From: Bradyrhizobium roseum
GTDB lineage: Bacteria > Pseudomonadota > Alphaproteobacteria > Rhizobiales > Xanthobacteraceae
Assembly (NCBI RefSeq): GCF_030413175.1
Contig: NZ_CP129212.1
Location: 3,906,001 to 3,970,000 of the forward strand
Direction: 5' to 3'
DNA length: 64,000 nt
Positions 17,825 through 27,499 of the stretch are shown piece after piece. A program made the position numbers and the translations under genes. The notes beneath the pieces are model-generated. The model worked only from the letters and a program-made list of their open reading frames with translations. It did not search any database and was not told the origin of the DNA. Within the stretch, counting starts at the first letter, position 1, and each line of letters starts with the position of its first letter.

Positions 17825-18083
17825 CTGTCGATGCCGTCTCTGGTTGAAGGCAAACGAAGGGCGATGCCGAAGCGCCAGACTGGCTCGAGCCGACCCAGAT
17901 GACGCTGTGGGTCGCCGTATGAAGAGCGCCCGTGTTCTTACCGGAACCGAAATCCGTAAACTATAAATATTCCTATGCAATTTTTACCCGGTCGAATGGC
18001 GGACGGAGCGGTTCGACGCCCACGCCGCAATCGAGCTGCCGTCATCGATGCCAGGCATCATCTTCAGCTTCATTGGAGCGACC
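17825..18083. other. Non-coding stretch between relics and chemoreceptor
   Basis: About 260 bases with no convincing gene on either strand. An AT-rich patch (17957-17978, ACTATAAATATTCCTATGC) stands out from the GC-rich surroundings and may contain the promoter of the downstream chemoreceptor. That is inference. Confidence 0.35.
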
Positions 18084-19769
18084 ATGAGATTTTCGCTGCT
18101 GACGAAAGTCATTCTGTTCGGCTGCCTGACCGTGCTCTCGCTTCTGTCGATCCTTGGCATCTGCAGCTATTCCAACAGCCAGGTACGGGTCGGCGGGCCC
18201 ATCTATTCGGACATCAAGCTCAGCGCGGATCTCCTTGCCGATATCCTGCCGCCGCCGATGTATGTCATCGAGGCCTATCTCGAATCGTCGATGGCCATGC
18301 GGGATCCGACGACGCTGGCCGCTCACAAGAAGCGGCTCGGCGAGCTTCGGAAGGAATTCGAGGATCGCCAAGGCTTCTGGTCAAAGTCCGAGTTGCGCAA
18401 TGACATGAAGAATCGGCTCACGGTCGATTCGCAGGCGGAGGTTCAGAAGTTCTGGACCATCCTCGATCGCGACCTGATGCCGGCCCTGGAAAAATCGGAC
18501 ACCACCAGGGCGAACGAAGCCTTTGCCCGTCTCGGATCGGCCTACGCGGCTCACCGGGCGATCATCGACGACCTCGTGATGAAGGCGCAGGCATCCAACA
18601 AGGAACTCGAAGACGCGGCTGCGCAGCGAATTTCGATGTTTGCGATTCTGACGTGGGCTATCTGCGGCATCGGCGCGGCGGTGATCGGGCTGAGCATCGT
18701 TTCGAACATCTTCGGAACCGTTCGCCCGGTCGTCCGCCTGACCGACGCCGTCACGGCCATCGCGGCCGGAGATCTCGGCACCGCCATCCCCGGTCGCGAC
18801 CGCGTCGACGAAATCGGAAAGCTCGCCGGCGCCGTCGGACTGGTCCAGCGCAACGCCGAGAAGAAAGCACGCGACGAACTGGAACGGACCTTACAGCACG
18901 AGGCGGCGGCGGCGGAGCAACGCAGGGCCGAGATGCATCGGCTGGCCAGCATCTTCGAAACCAGCGTGGGTAACATCGTTCAAGCGGTCTCGTCTGCCTC
19001 GACGGAGCTGGAATTCTCGGCCAATACGCTCGCCTCGACCGCGTCTCAATCGGAAAAGCTCGCGACGATGGTTGCGTCCGGGTCCGAAGAGGCGTCCGTG
19101 AACGTCCAGGCCGTCGCCTCGGCCACAGAGGAACTCTCGACCTCGGTCAATGAAATCAGCCGGCAGGTGCAGGAATCCGCGCGGATCGCCAGCAACGCGG
19201 TCGATCAGGCTCACTCGACGACACAGCGTGTCGGCGAGCTTTCCGTCGCGGCGACGCGGATCGGCGATGTCGTCGAACTGATCAACACGATCGCCAGCCA
19301 GACCAACCTGCTGGCGCTGAACGCGACGATCGAGGCGGCGCGCGCGGGCGACGCGGGCCGCGGCTTCGCCGTCGTCGCCTCCGAAGTCAAGGCGCTGGCC
19401 GAGCAGACGGCCAAGGCGACCGAGGAAATCAGCCAGCAGATATCAAGCGTGCAGGCGGCGACCCAGGAATCCGTCACCGCCATCAAGGATATCTCAGCGA
19501 CGATCGCAAAGCTCTCGGACGTATCGTCGGCCATCGCTTCGGCCGTGGAAGAACAAGGTACCGCGACGCTCGAGATCTCGCGCAATATTCAGCAGGCCTC
19601 CTATGGCACCCAACAAGTCTCGTCCAACATCCTCGATGTCCAGCGCGGCGCGCAGGCGACGGGATCGGCCTCCTCTGATCTGCTGTCGACAGCCAAGACG
19701 CTGGCGGGAGACGGCAGCCGGCTGAAGTCGGAAGTCTCCCGGTTTCTCGACAACGTCCGGTCCGCGTGA
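18084..19769 (+). CDS. Transmembrane methyl-accepting chemotaxis protein
   Basis: The 561-residue receptor has a first membrane helix at about residues 7-27 and a periplasmic four-helix-bundle-like sensor (about 30-185). A second helix (about 190-215) is followed by a HAMP domain ([37 protein letters not shown]). The cytoplasmic signalling hairpin has its conserved tip in [20 protein letters not shown] and [13 protein letters not shown]. It should feed ligand information to a CheA-CheW complex. The ligand is not predictable. The ATG at 18084 follows GGAGCG and opens straight into the first helix. No che genes are adjacent, as is usual for scattered receptors in rhizobia. Confidence 0.9.
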   Translation: MRFSLLTKVILFGCLTVLSLLSILGICSYSNSQVRVGGPIYSDIKLSADLLADILPPPMYVIEAYLESSMAMRDPTTLAAHKKRLGELRKEFEDRQGFWSKSELRNDMKNRLTVDSQAEVQKFWTILDRDLMPALEKSDTTRANEAFARLGSAYAAHRAIIDDLVMKAQASNKELEDAAAQRISMFAILTWAICGIGAAVIGLSIVSNIFGTVRPVVRLTDAVTAIAAGDLGTAIPGRDRVDEIGKLAGAVGLVQRNAEKKARDELERTLQHEAAAAEQRRAEMHRLASIFETSVGNIVQAVSSASTELEFSANTLASTASQSEKLATMVASGSEEASVNVQAVASATEELSTSVNEISRQVQESARIASNAVDQAHSTTQRVGELSVAATRIGDVVELINTIASQTNLLALNATIEAARAGDAGRGFAVVASEVKALAEQTAKATEEISQQISSVQAATQESVTAIKDISATIAKLSDVSSAIASAVEEQGTATLEISRNIQQASYGTQQVSSNILDVQRGAQATGSASSDLLSTAKTLAGDGSRLKSEVSRFLDNVRSA

Positions 19770-19809
19770 TCGCGGAGCTTCCCCAACGATCCCCTCGCCG
19801 GACGACGCT

Positions 19810-20529
19810 CTAGCAGCCCAGCCTGTCGGCAATGCCGCCAAAATCCTTGGCGACGATGTCCCAGTCGCCTTTTGCCTCTAAGTCGTATTTCTGGTGCGGG
19901 CCGTATTCGGTCGGCCGCGGAACGAAGGCGGTCTTCAGGCCATTTTGCTGCGCGGCCTTGAGATCGTTGTTGTGGGCGGCGACCATCATCACCTGCTCCG
20001 GCGGCAGGCAAAGCAGGTTTGCCGCGCCAAGATAGGTTTCCGGATCGGGCTTGTAGTGCTCGAACAGCTCGGCCGACATGATGAGGTCCCACGGCAGGCC
20101 GGCGAACTTCGCCATGTTGGTCAGCAGCGCGACGTTGCCGTTGGAGAGCGGCGAGATGATGTACTTCGTTTTAAGCCGCGTCAGGCCAGGCACGCTGTCG
20201 GGCCAGGGATAGAGGCGGTGCCAGCCCATCGTCAGGTAATGCAGGTCGGCCTCGCTCAGGCCCTTGATCTCGAACTGCGCGACCAGCTTTTCCAGCGATT
20301 GCAGGTGCAGCGTATCGAGGATCTGGTAGCCGCGCTCGGGATGCTTGCGCACTTCGTCCATCGAGGCGGCGTAGACCGCGCGCCAGCCGTCGACCAGCGC
20401 GGTCCAGTCGGCCTTGATGCCCGAGGTTTTCGACCATTTGGTGAAATCATTGATCAGGCTGGTGCGCCAGTCGACGACGGTGCCGAAGACGTCGAACACC
20501 AGGGCTTTCACTGCGGATATGTCGGACAT
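19810..20529 (-). CDS. Haloacid dehalogenase type II
   Basis: The 239-residue protein has the HAD motifs: Asp13 nucleophile in FDVFGTVVDW, SPLSNGN (motif II), the KPDPETY region and AAHNNDLKAAQQNGL near the C-terminus. Its length and cap resemble L-2-haloacid dehalogenases, which hydrolyse 2-halo-acids to 2-hydroxyacids. Many such annotated proteins act on other small substrates. The ATG at 20529 is preceded by GGAGG with 5-nt spacing. It is convergent with the upstream chemoreceptor gene. Confidence 0.85.
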   Translation of the reverse strand: MSDISAVKALVFDVFGTVVDWRTSLINDFTKWSKTSGIKADWTALVDGWRAVYAASMDEVRKHPERGYQILDTLHLQSLEKLVAQFEIKGLSEADLHYLTMGWHRLYPWPDSVPGLTRLKTKYIISPLSNGNVALLTNMAKFAGLPWDLIMSAELFEHYKPDPETYLGAANLLCLPPEQVMMVAAHNNDLKAAQQNGLKTAFVPRPTEYGPHQKYDLEAKGDWDIVAKDFGGIADRLGC

Positions 20530-20552
20530 GCGCGCCTCCATTTTTTCTTGTT

Positions 20553-20676
20553 GTCATTCCGGGGCGATGCGCAGCATCGAACCCGGAATCCAATTTTCTT
20601 CTTGCTCGGCGGATAGTTGGATTCTCTGATGTGCAATTGCACATCAAAGTTCGCACTGCGTGCGCCCCGGAATGAC
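20553..20676. repeat. Inverted-repeat element between the dehalogenase and glpX genes
   Basis: A 14-base arm at 20553-20566 (GTCATTCCGGGGCG) is perfectly complementary to 20663-20676. Inside lies an 18-base perfect palindrome at 20628-20645 (GATGTGCAATTGCACATC). The whole unit fills the gap between two minus-strand genes and its right arm extends up to the 3' end of glpX. The architecture, terminal inverted repeats around a non-coding core, is MITE-like. Confidence 0.7.
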
Positions 20677-20682
20677 GGAGCA

Positions 20683-21684
20683 TCAATCCAGGTGAAATTT
20701 ATCGAGCTGCCTATGCTCGGCCTTGATGTAGCGCACCGTGCCGGTGACCGAGCGCATCACCACCGTCTCGGTCTCGATTACGCCGTCCTTGCGGAACTTG
20801 ACACCCGACAGCAGCGAGCCCGTGGTGACGCCGGTGGCCGCGAACAGGCAGTCGCCCTTCGCCATGTCCTCGATGCCATAGATCATCTTCGGGTCCATCA
20901 CGCCCATCTTGTGCGCGCGCTCGCGCTTCTCCTCGTTGTCGAGGATCAGCCGGCACTGCATCTGGCCGCCGATGCAACGCAGCGCCGCCGCCGCCAGCAC
21001 GCCCTCGGGCGCGCCGCCGGTGCCGATATACATGTCGACGCCGGTGTTGTCAGGGTCGGCGCAATGGATCACGCCGGCGACGTCGCCGTCGGTGATCAGC
21101 CGCACCGCAGCACCCGTCGAGCGGATGTTGGCGATGATGTCGGCATGGCGCGGGCGGTCGAGCACCAAGACCGTGATCGCCGCGGGCTCGACGCCCTTGG
21201 CCTTGGCGAGCCGCTTCACATTGTCGGCCGGCGTCGCGTCGAGTTCGACCACACCCTTCTTGTAGCCCGGGCCGACCGCGAGTTTCTGCATGTAGACGTC
21301 GGGCGCGTGCAGCAGCGTGCCGCCATCGGCCATCGCCATGGTCGCAATCGCGCCCGGCATGTTCTTGGCGCACAGCGTGGTGCCTTCCAGCGGGTCGACC
21401 GCGATATCGACCTGCGGGCCGGCGTTGAGCCCGACCTTCTCGCCGATGAACAGCATCGGCGCCTCGTCGCGCTCGCCCTCGCCGATCACGATGGTGCCTT
21501 CGATCGGCAGCTTGTTGAGTTCGCGGCGCATCGCGTCGACCGCGGCCTGGTCGGCCGGCTTCTCCTGGCCGTGGCCGCGCAGTCGCGCCGCTGAAACCGC
21601 GGCGCGCTCCGTCACGCGCACGATTTCGAGCGTCAAGATGCGCTCGAGCAACAATTGCGGCGGAACGGAAATATGGGTCGACAT
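20683..21684 (-). CDS. glpX: Class II fructose-1,6-bisphosphatase
   Basis: GlpX removes the 1-phosphate of fructose 1,6-bisphosphate in gluconeogenesis, and in autotrophic bacteria also in the Calvin cycle. The 333-residue protein has the metal and substrate motifs GEGERDEAPML, DIAVDPLEGTTLCAK, TDGDVAGVI and GTGGAPEGVLAAAALRC. The start ATG follows GGGAGT with about 7-nt spacing. hom lies 77 bases upstream on the same strand, as in many Rhizobiales (aminotransferase-hom-glpX), so the three may share a transcript. The last codons abut the inverted-repeat element. Confidence 0.95.
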   Translation of the reverse strand: MSTHISVPPQLLLERILTLEIVRVTERAAVSAARLRGHGQEKPADQAAVDAMRRELNKLPIEGTIVIGEGERDEAPMLFIGEKVGLNAGPQVDIAVDPLEGTTLCAKNMPGAIATMAMADGGTLLHAPDVYMQKLAVGPGYKKGVVELDATPADNVKRLAKAKGVEPAAITVLVLDRPRHADIIANIRSTGAAVRLITDGDVAGVIHCADPDNTGVDMYIGTGGAPEGVLAAAALRCIGGQMQCRLILDNEEKRERAHKMGVMDPKMIYGIEDMAKGDCLFAATGVTTGSLLSGVKFRKDGVIETETVVMRSVTGTVRYIKAEHRQLDKFHLD

Positions 21685-21761
21685 CGGCTTACTCCCTTAA
21701 CCCTGCATGGCGGCCCCACGGCCGCAATCAATCCTGTGGCGCGATCCGAACGGAACGCGCG

Positions 21762-23081
21762 CTAGTTCTTTTCGATCCGTATCACCTGCGGCCGGCCGCT
21801 GATCACCTTATCGCGCTGCACCGCCTCCAGCGCACGATAGACCGCGTCCTCGGACGTTGCGTAGGTAATCAGAATGACCGGAACAGGTGCGGCCTTTCTC
21901 GCGGAGCCGTTCGCATCGACGCCCTCGGGGTGCCGTTGCACGATCGATTCCAGCGAAATCTTCTGCTTGGCGAGATGGGTGGCGATGGTGGCGGCGGTGC
22001 CGGCCAGGTCACGCGCCATCAGGCGGATGTAGTAACCGCCCTCGTGGCGCTCCATCGGCGCTTTTGTGGTGTCGCGCAGCCGCTCCACCGGACGTCCGAA
22101 CGGCTTGGCGCGAATGCCGCGCGCCACGTCGGCGATGTCGGCGACCACGGCGGACGCCGTCGCTGCCCCGCCGGCGCCCGGTCCCACCAGCGTGATCGGG
22201 GGAATGCCCTCGCCGTCGATGGTGACGGCGTTGGTGACCCCCATCACCTGCGCGATCGAGGACGTTTTCGGCACCATGGTCGGATGCACGCGCTGCTCGA
22301 TGCCCTTGGCGGTCCGCACGGCGACCCCCAGCAGTTTGACGCGGTAGCCGAGTTCTTCGGCGGCGCGCAGATCTTCCGGCGCGATCGAGGAGATGCCTTC
22401 GACATAAACCGCGCTCTGCGCCACCTTGGTGCCGAAGGCGAGACTGGCAAGAATCGCCAACTTCTGCGCGGTATCGTGGCCGTCGACGTCGAACGACGGA
22501 TTGGCTTCGGCATAGCCGAGCCGCTGCGCGTCCTTCAGGCATTCGGCGAACGACAGGCCTTCCTGCTCCATCCGGGTCAGGATGTAGTTGCAGGTGCCGT
22601 TTAGGATACCGTAGACGCGGTTGATGCCGGTCCCGGCGAGTCCCTCGCGCAGGGTCTTGATGATGGGAATGGCGGCGCCGACCGCCGCCTCGTAATTCAG
22701 TGCGCCGCCGTGCTTCTCGGCCGCCTTCGCCAGCCGCACGCCGTGCTTGGCGATCAGCGCCTTGTTGGCGGTCACCACCGACTTGCCGGCCTTCAGCGCG
22801 GCCTCGATCGCCGACAGGGCCGGCTCGCCGGATCCGCCCATCAGCTCGACGAAGCAGTCGACATTAGGATCGGTCGCCAGCGCCAGCGGGCTCTTGGCCC
22901 AGTCGACGCCGCGCAGGTCCAGCGAACGCTTCTTGGCTTTCGAACGCGCGGTCACGGCCACGACCTTCACGCCGCGTCCTGAGCGTTCGGACAGCGTCCG
23001 CGACTGCGCTTCGATAAGGCGTACGACCTCGGCGCCAACGGTGCCGAGCCCCGCGATACCCACTTTCAGGGGTGCGACCAT
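21762..23081 (-). CDS. hom: Homoserine dehydrogenase
   Basis: The enzyme reduces aspartate semialdehyde to homoserine for Thr and Met synthesis. The 439-residue monofunctional form has the NAD(P)-binding GLGTVGAEVVR near residues 10-20 and the catalytic-domain motifs NGTCNYILTRM, EANPSFDVDGHDTAQKLAIL. A C-terminal ACT domain (about residues 350-439, YYIRLMARDLAGTAATIATHLAKQ) should mediate feedback inhibition by threonine. No aspartokinase fusion is present. It starts 24 bases after the upstream aminotransferase stop. Confidence 0.95.
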   Translation of the reverse strand: MVAPLKVGIAGLGTVGAEVVRLIEAQSRTLSERSGRGVKVVAVTARSKAKKRSLDLRGVDWAKSPLALATDPNVDCFVELMGGSGEPALSAIEAALKAGKSVVTANKALIAKHGVRLAKAAEKHGGALNYEAAVGAAIPIIKTLREGLAGTGINRVYGILNGTCNYILTRMEQEGLSFAECLKDAQRLGYAEANPSFDVDGHDTAQKLAILASLAFGTKVAQSAVYVEGISSIAPEDLRAAEELGYRVKLLGVAVRTAKGIEQRVHPTMVPKTSSIAQVMGVTNAVTIDGEGIPPITLVGPGAGGAATASAVVADIADVARGIRAKPFGRPVERLRDTTKAPMERHEGGYYIRLMARDLAGTAATIATHLAKQKISLESIVQRHPEGVDANGSARKAAPVPVILITYATSEDAVYRALEAVQRDKVISGRPQVIRIEKN

Positions 23082-23105
23082 GAATAAGAGAACCTGTCTA
23101 AGGAA

Positions 23106-24326
23106 TTAGCGCCGGTTGGCGAGAGGAACCACGTTGTGCAACGTTTCAATGCCGCTTTCAAGGAAACGCCGCACCCCGCGCGCCGCCTGCCGGATCCGCT
23201 GCTCGTTTTCCACCATCGCGATGCGGACATAGCCCTCGCCGTGCTCGCCGAAGGCGACGCCGGGCGAAACCACCACGCCTGACTTCTCCACCATCAGGGT
23301 CGCGAACTGCATGCTGCCAACGCCCTGGAAAGCCTTCGGCAGCGGCGCCCAGGCGAACATCGAGGCCTGCGGCGGCGGAATTTCCCAACCCGCCCGGCCG
23401 AACGATTCGACCAGCGCGTCGCGGCGTTTGCGGTAGGTATCGCGCATTTCCCTGATGCAGTCGTCCGGCCCGTTCAGCGCGGCGGTGGCGGCGACTTGAA
23501 TGGGCGTGAACGCGCCGTAGTCGAGGTAGGATTTCACCCGCGCCAGCGCTGCGATGATCCGCTCATTGCCGACGGCAAAGCCCATGCGCCAGCCCGCCAT
23601 CGAAAACGTCTTCGACATCGAGGTGAACTCGACGGTGACATCCATCGCGCCCGGAACCTGCAGCACCGAGGGCGGCGGATTGTTGTCGTCGAAATAGACC
23701 TCGGCATAGGCCAGATCCGACAGGATGAAGATCTCGTGCTTCTTCGCAAACGCCACCAGATCCTTATAAAAATCGAGCTCGGCGACATAGGCGGTCGGAT
23801 TCGAGGGATAGCAGACCACGAGCGCCAGCGGCTTCGGGATCGAATGGATGATCGCGCGCTCCACCGCCTCGAAAAACTGCGGCGTCGGTTCCGAGGGTAC
23901 CGAGCGGATCACGCCGCCTGCCATCAGGAAGCCGAAAGCGTGAATCGGATAGCTGGGGTTGGGGCACAGCACGACGTCGCCCGGCGCGGTGATCGCCTGC
24001 GCCACATTGGCAAAGCCTTCCTTCGAGCCCAGCGTGGCCACGATCTGGGTGTCCGGATTGAGTTTGACGCCGAACCGCCGCCCGTAATAGGCGGCTTGCG
24101 CCTTGCGCAGGCCATTGATGCCGCGCGAGGCCGAGTAGCGGTCGGTCCGCGGCTTGCCGAGGGTCTCCTTAAGCTTTTCCAGCACATGGGGCGGCGTCGG
24201 CAGGTCCGGATTGCCCATGCCCATGTCGATGATGTCGGCCCCGGCATTGCGCGCGGCCGCCTTGGCTTGGTTGACCTTCTCGAACACGTAAGGCGGCAGA
24301 CGGCGGATGCGATAAAAATCTTCCAT
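23106..24326 (-). CDS. Class I/II PLP-dependent aminotransferase (AlaC/DapC-like)
   Basis: The 406-residue protein has the fold-type I motifs: GNPDLPTPPHVLE, the YPSNPTAYVA segment and the PLP-binding Lys in SMSKTFSMAGWRMG, plus the terminal Arg in GYVRIAMVE. It is closest in character to the alanine transaminase AlaC / LL-diaminopimelate aminotransferase subgroup. Its position directly before hom suggests a role in the aspartate family. The ATG at 24326 follows GGAG with 9-nt spacing; an in-frame TTG six codons earlier is possible. Substrate preference cannot be read from the sequence. Confidence 0.85.
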   Translation of the reverse strand: MEDFYRIRRLPPYVFEKVNQAKAAARNAGADIIDMGMGNPDLPTPPHVLEKLKETLGKPRTDRYSASRGINGLRKAQAAYYGRRFGVKLNPDTQIVATLGSKEGFANVAQAITAPGDVVLCPNPSYPIHAFGFLMAGGVIRSVPSEPTPQFFEAVERAIIHSIPKPLALVVCYPSNPTAYVAELDFYKDLVAFAKKHEIFILSDLAYAEVYFDDNNPPPSVLQVPGAMDVTVEFTSMSKTFSMAGWRMGFAVGNERIIAALARVKSYLDYGAFTPIQVAATAALNGPDDCIREMRDTYRKRRDALVESFGRAGWEIPPPQASMFAWAPLPKAFQGVGSMQFATLMVEKSGVVVSPGVAFGEHGEGYVRIAMVENEQRIRQAARGVRRFLESGIETLHNVVPLANRR

Positions 24327-24547
24327 GGACCCTTGCTCCGACAACCCTGCGGGACAGAATCGAAAGGAACCTTCGCGTGAACCGAAACCGGATCGGGCTT
24401 CGGTCAGAAATCGCTCTCAATCAATGATTTAGAGCAATTTCAGGCGCGAGATCCCTCGGGCTCTGGACCCGCAATGCGGTTGAATTGGGTTCTTTTACCA
24501 CGGGAGCCGGGCCACGCCAGTTTTTATGGCGTTTTCAGGCGGCTAGC

Positions 24548-24841
24548 CTACTTTTTTGCCGGCTTTGCCGGAGAAGAAGCCGCCGCCTGTCGGTCGCGGG
24601 CGGCCGTCAGGTCCGACTGGATCTTGGCCAGTTCGGCCGGCTTGATCGCCTCCTCATGGCGTTCCGGCGGCAGGTCATGCACCGGTAGATAGCCTCCGGC
24701 CTCCTTGGGACGCTCGGGCGCGTCCGCCGGCAGGCCAATGGCCGGCATATCCGCGATCTGCGACGAGCAGCCGCCAAGCGCCAATGCCGGCGCCATCAGC
24801 GCCGCCATCGCCCATAGCCTTATCGTTCGATCTGCCGGCAT
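24548..24841 (-). CDS. Putative lipoprotein
   Basis: The 97-residue product has a type II signal peptide (MPADRTIRLWAMAALMAP) with a lipobox ALGGC, so Cys near residue 24 would be lipidated. The mature part is Pro/Ala/Glu-rich with a C-terminal KPAKK tail and a heptad-like stretch (AELAKIQSDLTAARDRQ). It resembles small lipoproteins in rhizobial genomes without known function. The start at 24841 is selected because it opens the signal peptide; the upstream open frame is non-conserved. Confidence 0.6.
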   Translation of the reverse strand: MPADRTIRLWAMAALMAPALALGGCSSQIADMPAIGLPADAPERPKEAGGYLPVHDLPPERHEEAIKPAELAKIQSDLTAARDRQAAASSPAKPAKK

Positions 24842-25147
24842 CCGTCCGGAAATCCCCAAACTACCCTGGTGCCCGTTTCGCCATCGCACCGTGCGCTGGC
24901 ACGAGCCTTGATGGTACGAGCCTTGCAACGCCAAATCGTCCCACGGCGTCGATTTCGCTAGAACCGTTCAAACCATTGTCGCTCGAAACGATTAAAGCCC
25001 GAAGAGCAAATGTGACCGGTGCGGCTGCAATATGTGCATCGTGTGTGCACACGCAAACTTTATCGCAGTGCAACAGGGTTAACGCCAGTTCGCTTGCGGT
25101 CAATCCGCGCGGTGACGAACGGGAAATGAAGCTGTAGTGTCGCTGAC
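24842..25147. promoter_or_regulatory. Regulatory region upstream of phaC with clustered TGCA motifs
   Basis: The 306-base gap upstream of phaC contains several TGCA tetramers within about 50 bases (25025-25073), including a perfect palindrome GTGTGCACAC at 25043-25052. PhaR-type repressors of PHA genes in Paracoccus and Rhodobacter bind sites built on TGC/GCA, so this may be a PhaR operator region. That is inference; no gene is visible in the gap. Confidence 0.35.
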
Positions 25148-26956
25148 ATGAGTGACGTCAACTCCGAAACCCAGGGTTCGAAGGCGTTCAACGCCGAAGC
25201 CTTCGCCATGAACATTGCGAAGGCGATGGAGACGAGTGGCCAGGCGCTCGCGGCCTATCTCAAGCCGCGCGAGGGCGGCGAACCCAAGGACAAGCCGCCC
25301 AGCGAAATCGGCGAGGTCATCAAGACTTTCACCAAGGTTGCCGAATACTGGATGACGGACAAGGGGCGCGCCGAAGACATCCAGACCCGGATGGGCAAGG
25401 CCTATCTCGATCTCTGGGGCCAGGCCGCACGCCGCATGGCCGGCGAAGCCGACGCCAAGCCTGCGATCGAGCCGTCGCCGCGCGACAAGCGCTTCAAGGA
25501 TCCGGAGTGGAAATCGAACCAGTTCTTCGATTTCGTGCTGCAGCTCTATCTGCTCACCACGCAATGGGCGCAGGAACTGGTGAAGAACGCCGAAGGCGTC
25601 GATCCGCACACCCGCAAGAAGGCCGAGTTCTACGTCCAGCAGATCACCAACGCGATCGCGCCCTCGAATTTCGTGCTGACCAATCCGGAAGTGCTGCGCG
25701 AGACGCTGGCCTCGAACGGCGACAATCTGGTGCGCGGCATGAAGATGCTCAGCGAGGACATCGAAGCCGGTCGCGGCACGCTGCGCATCCGCCAGTCCGA
25801 TCCGGCCAACCTCGTCGTCGGCGTCAACATGGCGACGACGCCGGGCAAGGTGATCTACCAGAACGAATTGATGCAGCTGATCCAGTACACGCCGACCACG
25901 GAGACCGTGCTGCGCACGCCGCTCCTGATCGTGCCGCCCTGGATCAACAAGTTCTACATTCTCGATCTCAAGCCGGAAAAATCCTACATCAAATGGTGCG
26001 TCGACCAGGGCATCACCGTGTTCGTGATCTCCTGGGTCAATCCGGACAAGGAGCTCGGCAAGAAGACTTTCGACGACTACATGAAGGAAGGCCCGCTTGC
26101 CGCGATGGATATCATCGAGAAGGTGACGGGCGAGATGAAGGTGCACACCGCCGGCTACTGCGTCGGCGGCACCCTGCTCGCCTCGACGCTGGCCTGGCTC
26201 GCCGAAAAGCGGCGCCAGCGCGTGACCTCGGCGACGTTCTTTGCGGCGCAGGTCGACTTCACCCATGCCGGCGATCTTCTCGTGTTCGTCGATGAAGACC
26301 AGATCTCGACGCTGGAAAAGGAGATGGAAACCACCGGCGTTCTGGAAGGCAGCAAGATGGCGATGGCCTTCAACATGCTGCGCTCCAACGATCTGATCTG
26401 GTCCTACGTCGTCAACAATTACCTGAAGGGACAGCCGCCGCCTCCCTTCGATCTCCTGCATTGGAACTCCGACGCCACGCGGATGCCGGCTGCCAACCAT
26501 TCTTTCTATCTGCGCAACTGCTATCTGGAGAACCGGCTCACCTCCGGCAGCATGGTGCTCGACAACACGCTGCTCGATCTGTCGAAGGTCAAGGTGCCCG
26601 TCTACAATCTGGCGACCAAGGAAGACCACATCGCGCCCGCGGAATCGGTGCTCTACGGCTCGCAGTTCTTCGGCGGGCCGGTGAAATTCGTGTTGTCGGG
26701 CTCCGGCCACATCGCCGGCGTGGTCAACCCCCCGGCCGGCGGCAAATACCAGTACTGGACCAACGACAAGATCAGAGACGTCACCCTCGCCGACTGGATG
26801 AAGAACGCGACCGAGCACAAGGGCTCATGGTGGCCCGACTGGCGGCAATGGCTGGAAAGCCTCAACGCCGAGCGCGTGCCGGCGCGCGCCGTCGGCTCCG
26901 AGGAACTGCCGCCGCTCGAAGATGCGCCCGGCAGCTACGTCAGGGTCCGCGCGTAG
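25148..26956 (+). CDS. phaC: Class I poly(3-hydroxyalkanoate) synthase
   Basis: PhaC polymerises 3-hydroxyacyl-CoA into PHA granules. The 602-residue length fits class I synthases that work without PhaE or PhaR subunits. The lipase-like box GYCVGG holds the catalytic Cys338; the catalytic Asp and His are expected in the KEDHIAP and GSGHIAGVVNPP segments. The N-terminal 110 residues are the variable region. No phaA, phaB or phasin gene is adjacent. The ATG at 25148 lies close to a purine-rich sequence. A MAPEG protein gene follows 70 bases downstream. Confidence 0.95.
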   Translation: MSDVNSETQGSKAFNAEAFAMNIAKAMETSGQALAAYLKPREGGEPKDKPPSEIGEVIKTFTKVAEYWMTDKGRAEDIQTRMGKAYLDLWGQAARRMAGEADAKPAIEPSPRDKRFKDPEWKSNQFFDFVLQLYLLTTQWAQELVKNAEGVDPHTRKKAEFYVQQITNAIAPSNFVLTNPEVLRETLASNGDNLVRGMKMLSEDIEAGRGTLRIRQSDPANLVVGVNMATTPGKVIYQNELMQLIQYTPTTETVLRTPLLIVPPWINKFYILDLKPEKSYIKWCVDQGITVFVISWVNPDKELGKKTFDDYMKEGPLAAMDIIEKVTGEMKVHTAGYCVGGTLLASTLAWLAEKRRQRVTSATFFAAQVDFTHAGDLLVFVDEDQISTLEKEMETTGVLEGSKMAMAFNMLRSNDLIWSYVVNNYLKGQPPPPFDLLHWNSDATRMPAANHSFYLRNCYLENRLTSGSMVLDNTLLDLSKVKVPVYNLATKEDHIAPAESVLYGSQFFGGPVKFVLSGSGHIAGVVNPPAGGKYQYWTNDKIRDVTLADWMKNATEHKGSWWPDWRQWLESLNAERVPARAVGSEELPPLEDAPGSYVRVRA

Positions 26957-27026
26957 CGCCATCAGACGCGGTTCGCTATAAACAATCATCCCGTGCCGGG
27001 AATCGAAGTCCTTTGAGGGGGAACCA

Positions 27027-27425
27027 ATGACGCGTGAATTGTTCTGGCTGACGCTGACCGTGATTTTGACCGGGCTGCTATGGATTCCCTACATCGTCAA
27101 TCGCTGCCAGGTGCGCGGCCTTTCCGGCGCCATGGCCAACCCCTCGCGCGCCGACAAGCCGCAGGCCGACTGGGCCAACCGGCTGATGTTCGCGCATGAC
27201 AACGCGGTCGAGAACCTGGTCATCTTTGCGCCGCTGGTGCTGATCCTCAACGCCATCGACTATTCCGACAAATGGACCGTGATGGCGTGCGCCGTCTACT
27301 TCTGGTCCCGCGTCGCGCATCTGATCGTCTACACGCTCGGCCTGCCGGTATTCCGCACGCTGGCGTTCACGGTCGGCTTCCTGGCACAGGCCGTGCTCGC
27401 GCTGGCGATCTTCAAGCTGGTGTGA
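27027..27425 (+). CDS. MAPEG family membrane protein
   Basis: The 132-residue protein has four predicted membrane helices. The conserved region between helices 1 and 2 (NRCQVRGLSGAMANP, then WANRLMFAHDNAVENLVIFAPLVL) matches the MAPEG family, whose eukaryotic members are glutathione-dependent eicosanoid enzymes and whose bacterial functions are mostly unknown. A GAGGGGG ribosome site precedes the ATG. It lies after phaC and before a convergent terminator. Confidence 0.85.
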   Translation: MTRELFWLTLTVILTGLLWIPYIVNRCQVRGLSGAMANPSRADKPQADWANRLMFAHDNAVENLVIFAPLVLILNAIDYSDKWTVMACAVYFWSRVAHLIVYTLGLPVFRTLAFTVGFLAQAVLALAIFKLV

Positions 27426-27445
27426 GGTTTCAATACCCACGAATG

Positions 27446-27474
27446 AAAACCCCGGGCCTCGGCCCGGGGTTTTT
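27446..27474 (+). terminator. Bidirectional intrinsic terminator
   Basis: A GC-rich stem (CCCCGGGC 27450-27457 with GCCCGGGG 27462-27469, CTCG loop) is flanked by AAAA on the left and TTTTT on the right. It can terminate both the phaC-MAPEG transcripts and the convergent porin gene. Confidence 0.88.
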
Positions 27475-27499
27475 CGTCGATCCGTCTCGGGAATGACAA

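Noticed and set aside
24517..24538. Hairpin ACGCCA / TGGCGT as terminator of the lipoprotein gene
   Set aside because: In the direction of the minus-strand gene no T-run follows the stem; on the plus strand no gene ends here.
25100..26818. 572-codon open frame opposite phaC
   Set aside because: It is antisense to the conserved phaC and made of His/Arg/Asp-rich sequence typical of the opposite strand of high-GC genes. Similar shadows occur opposite recJ (13764-15644) and aroG.
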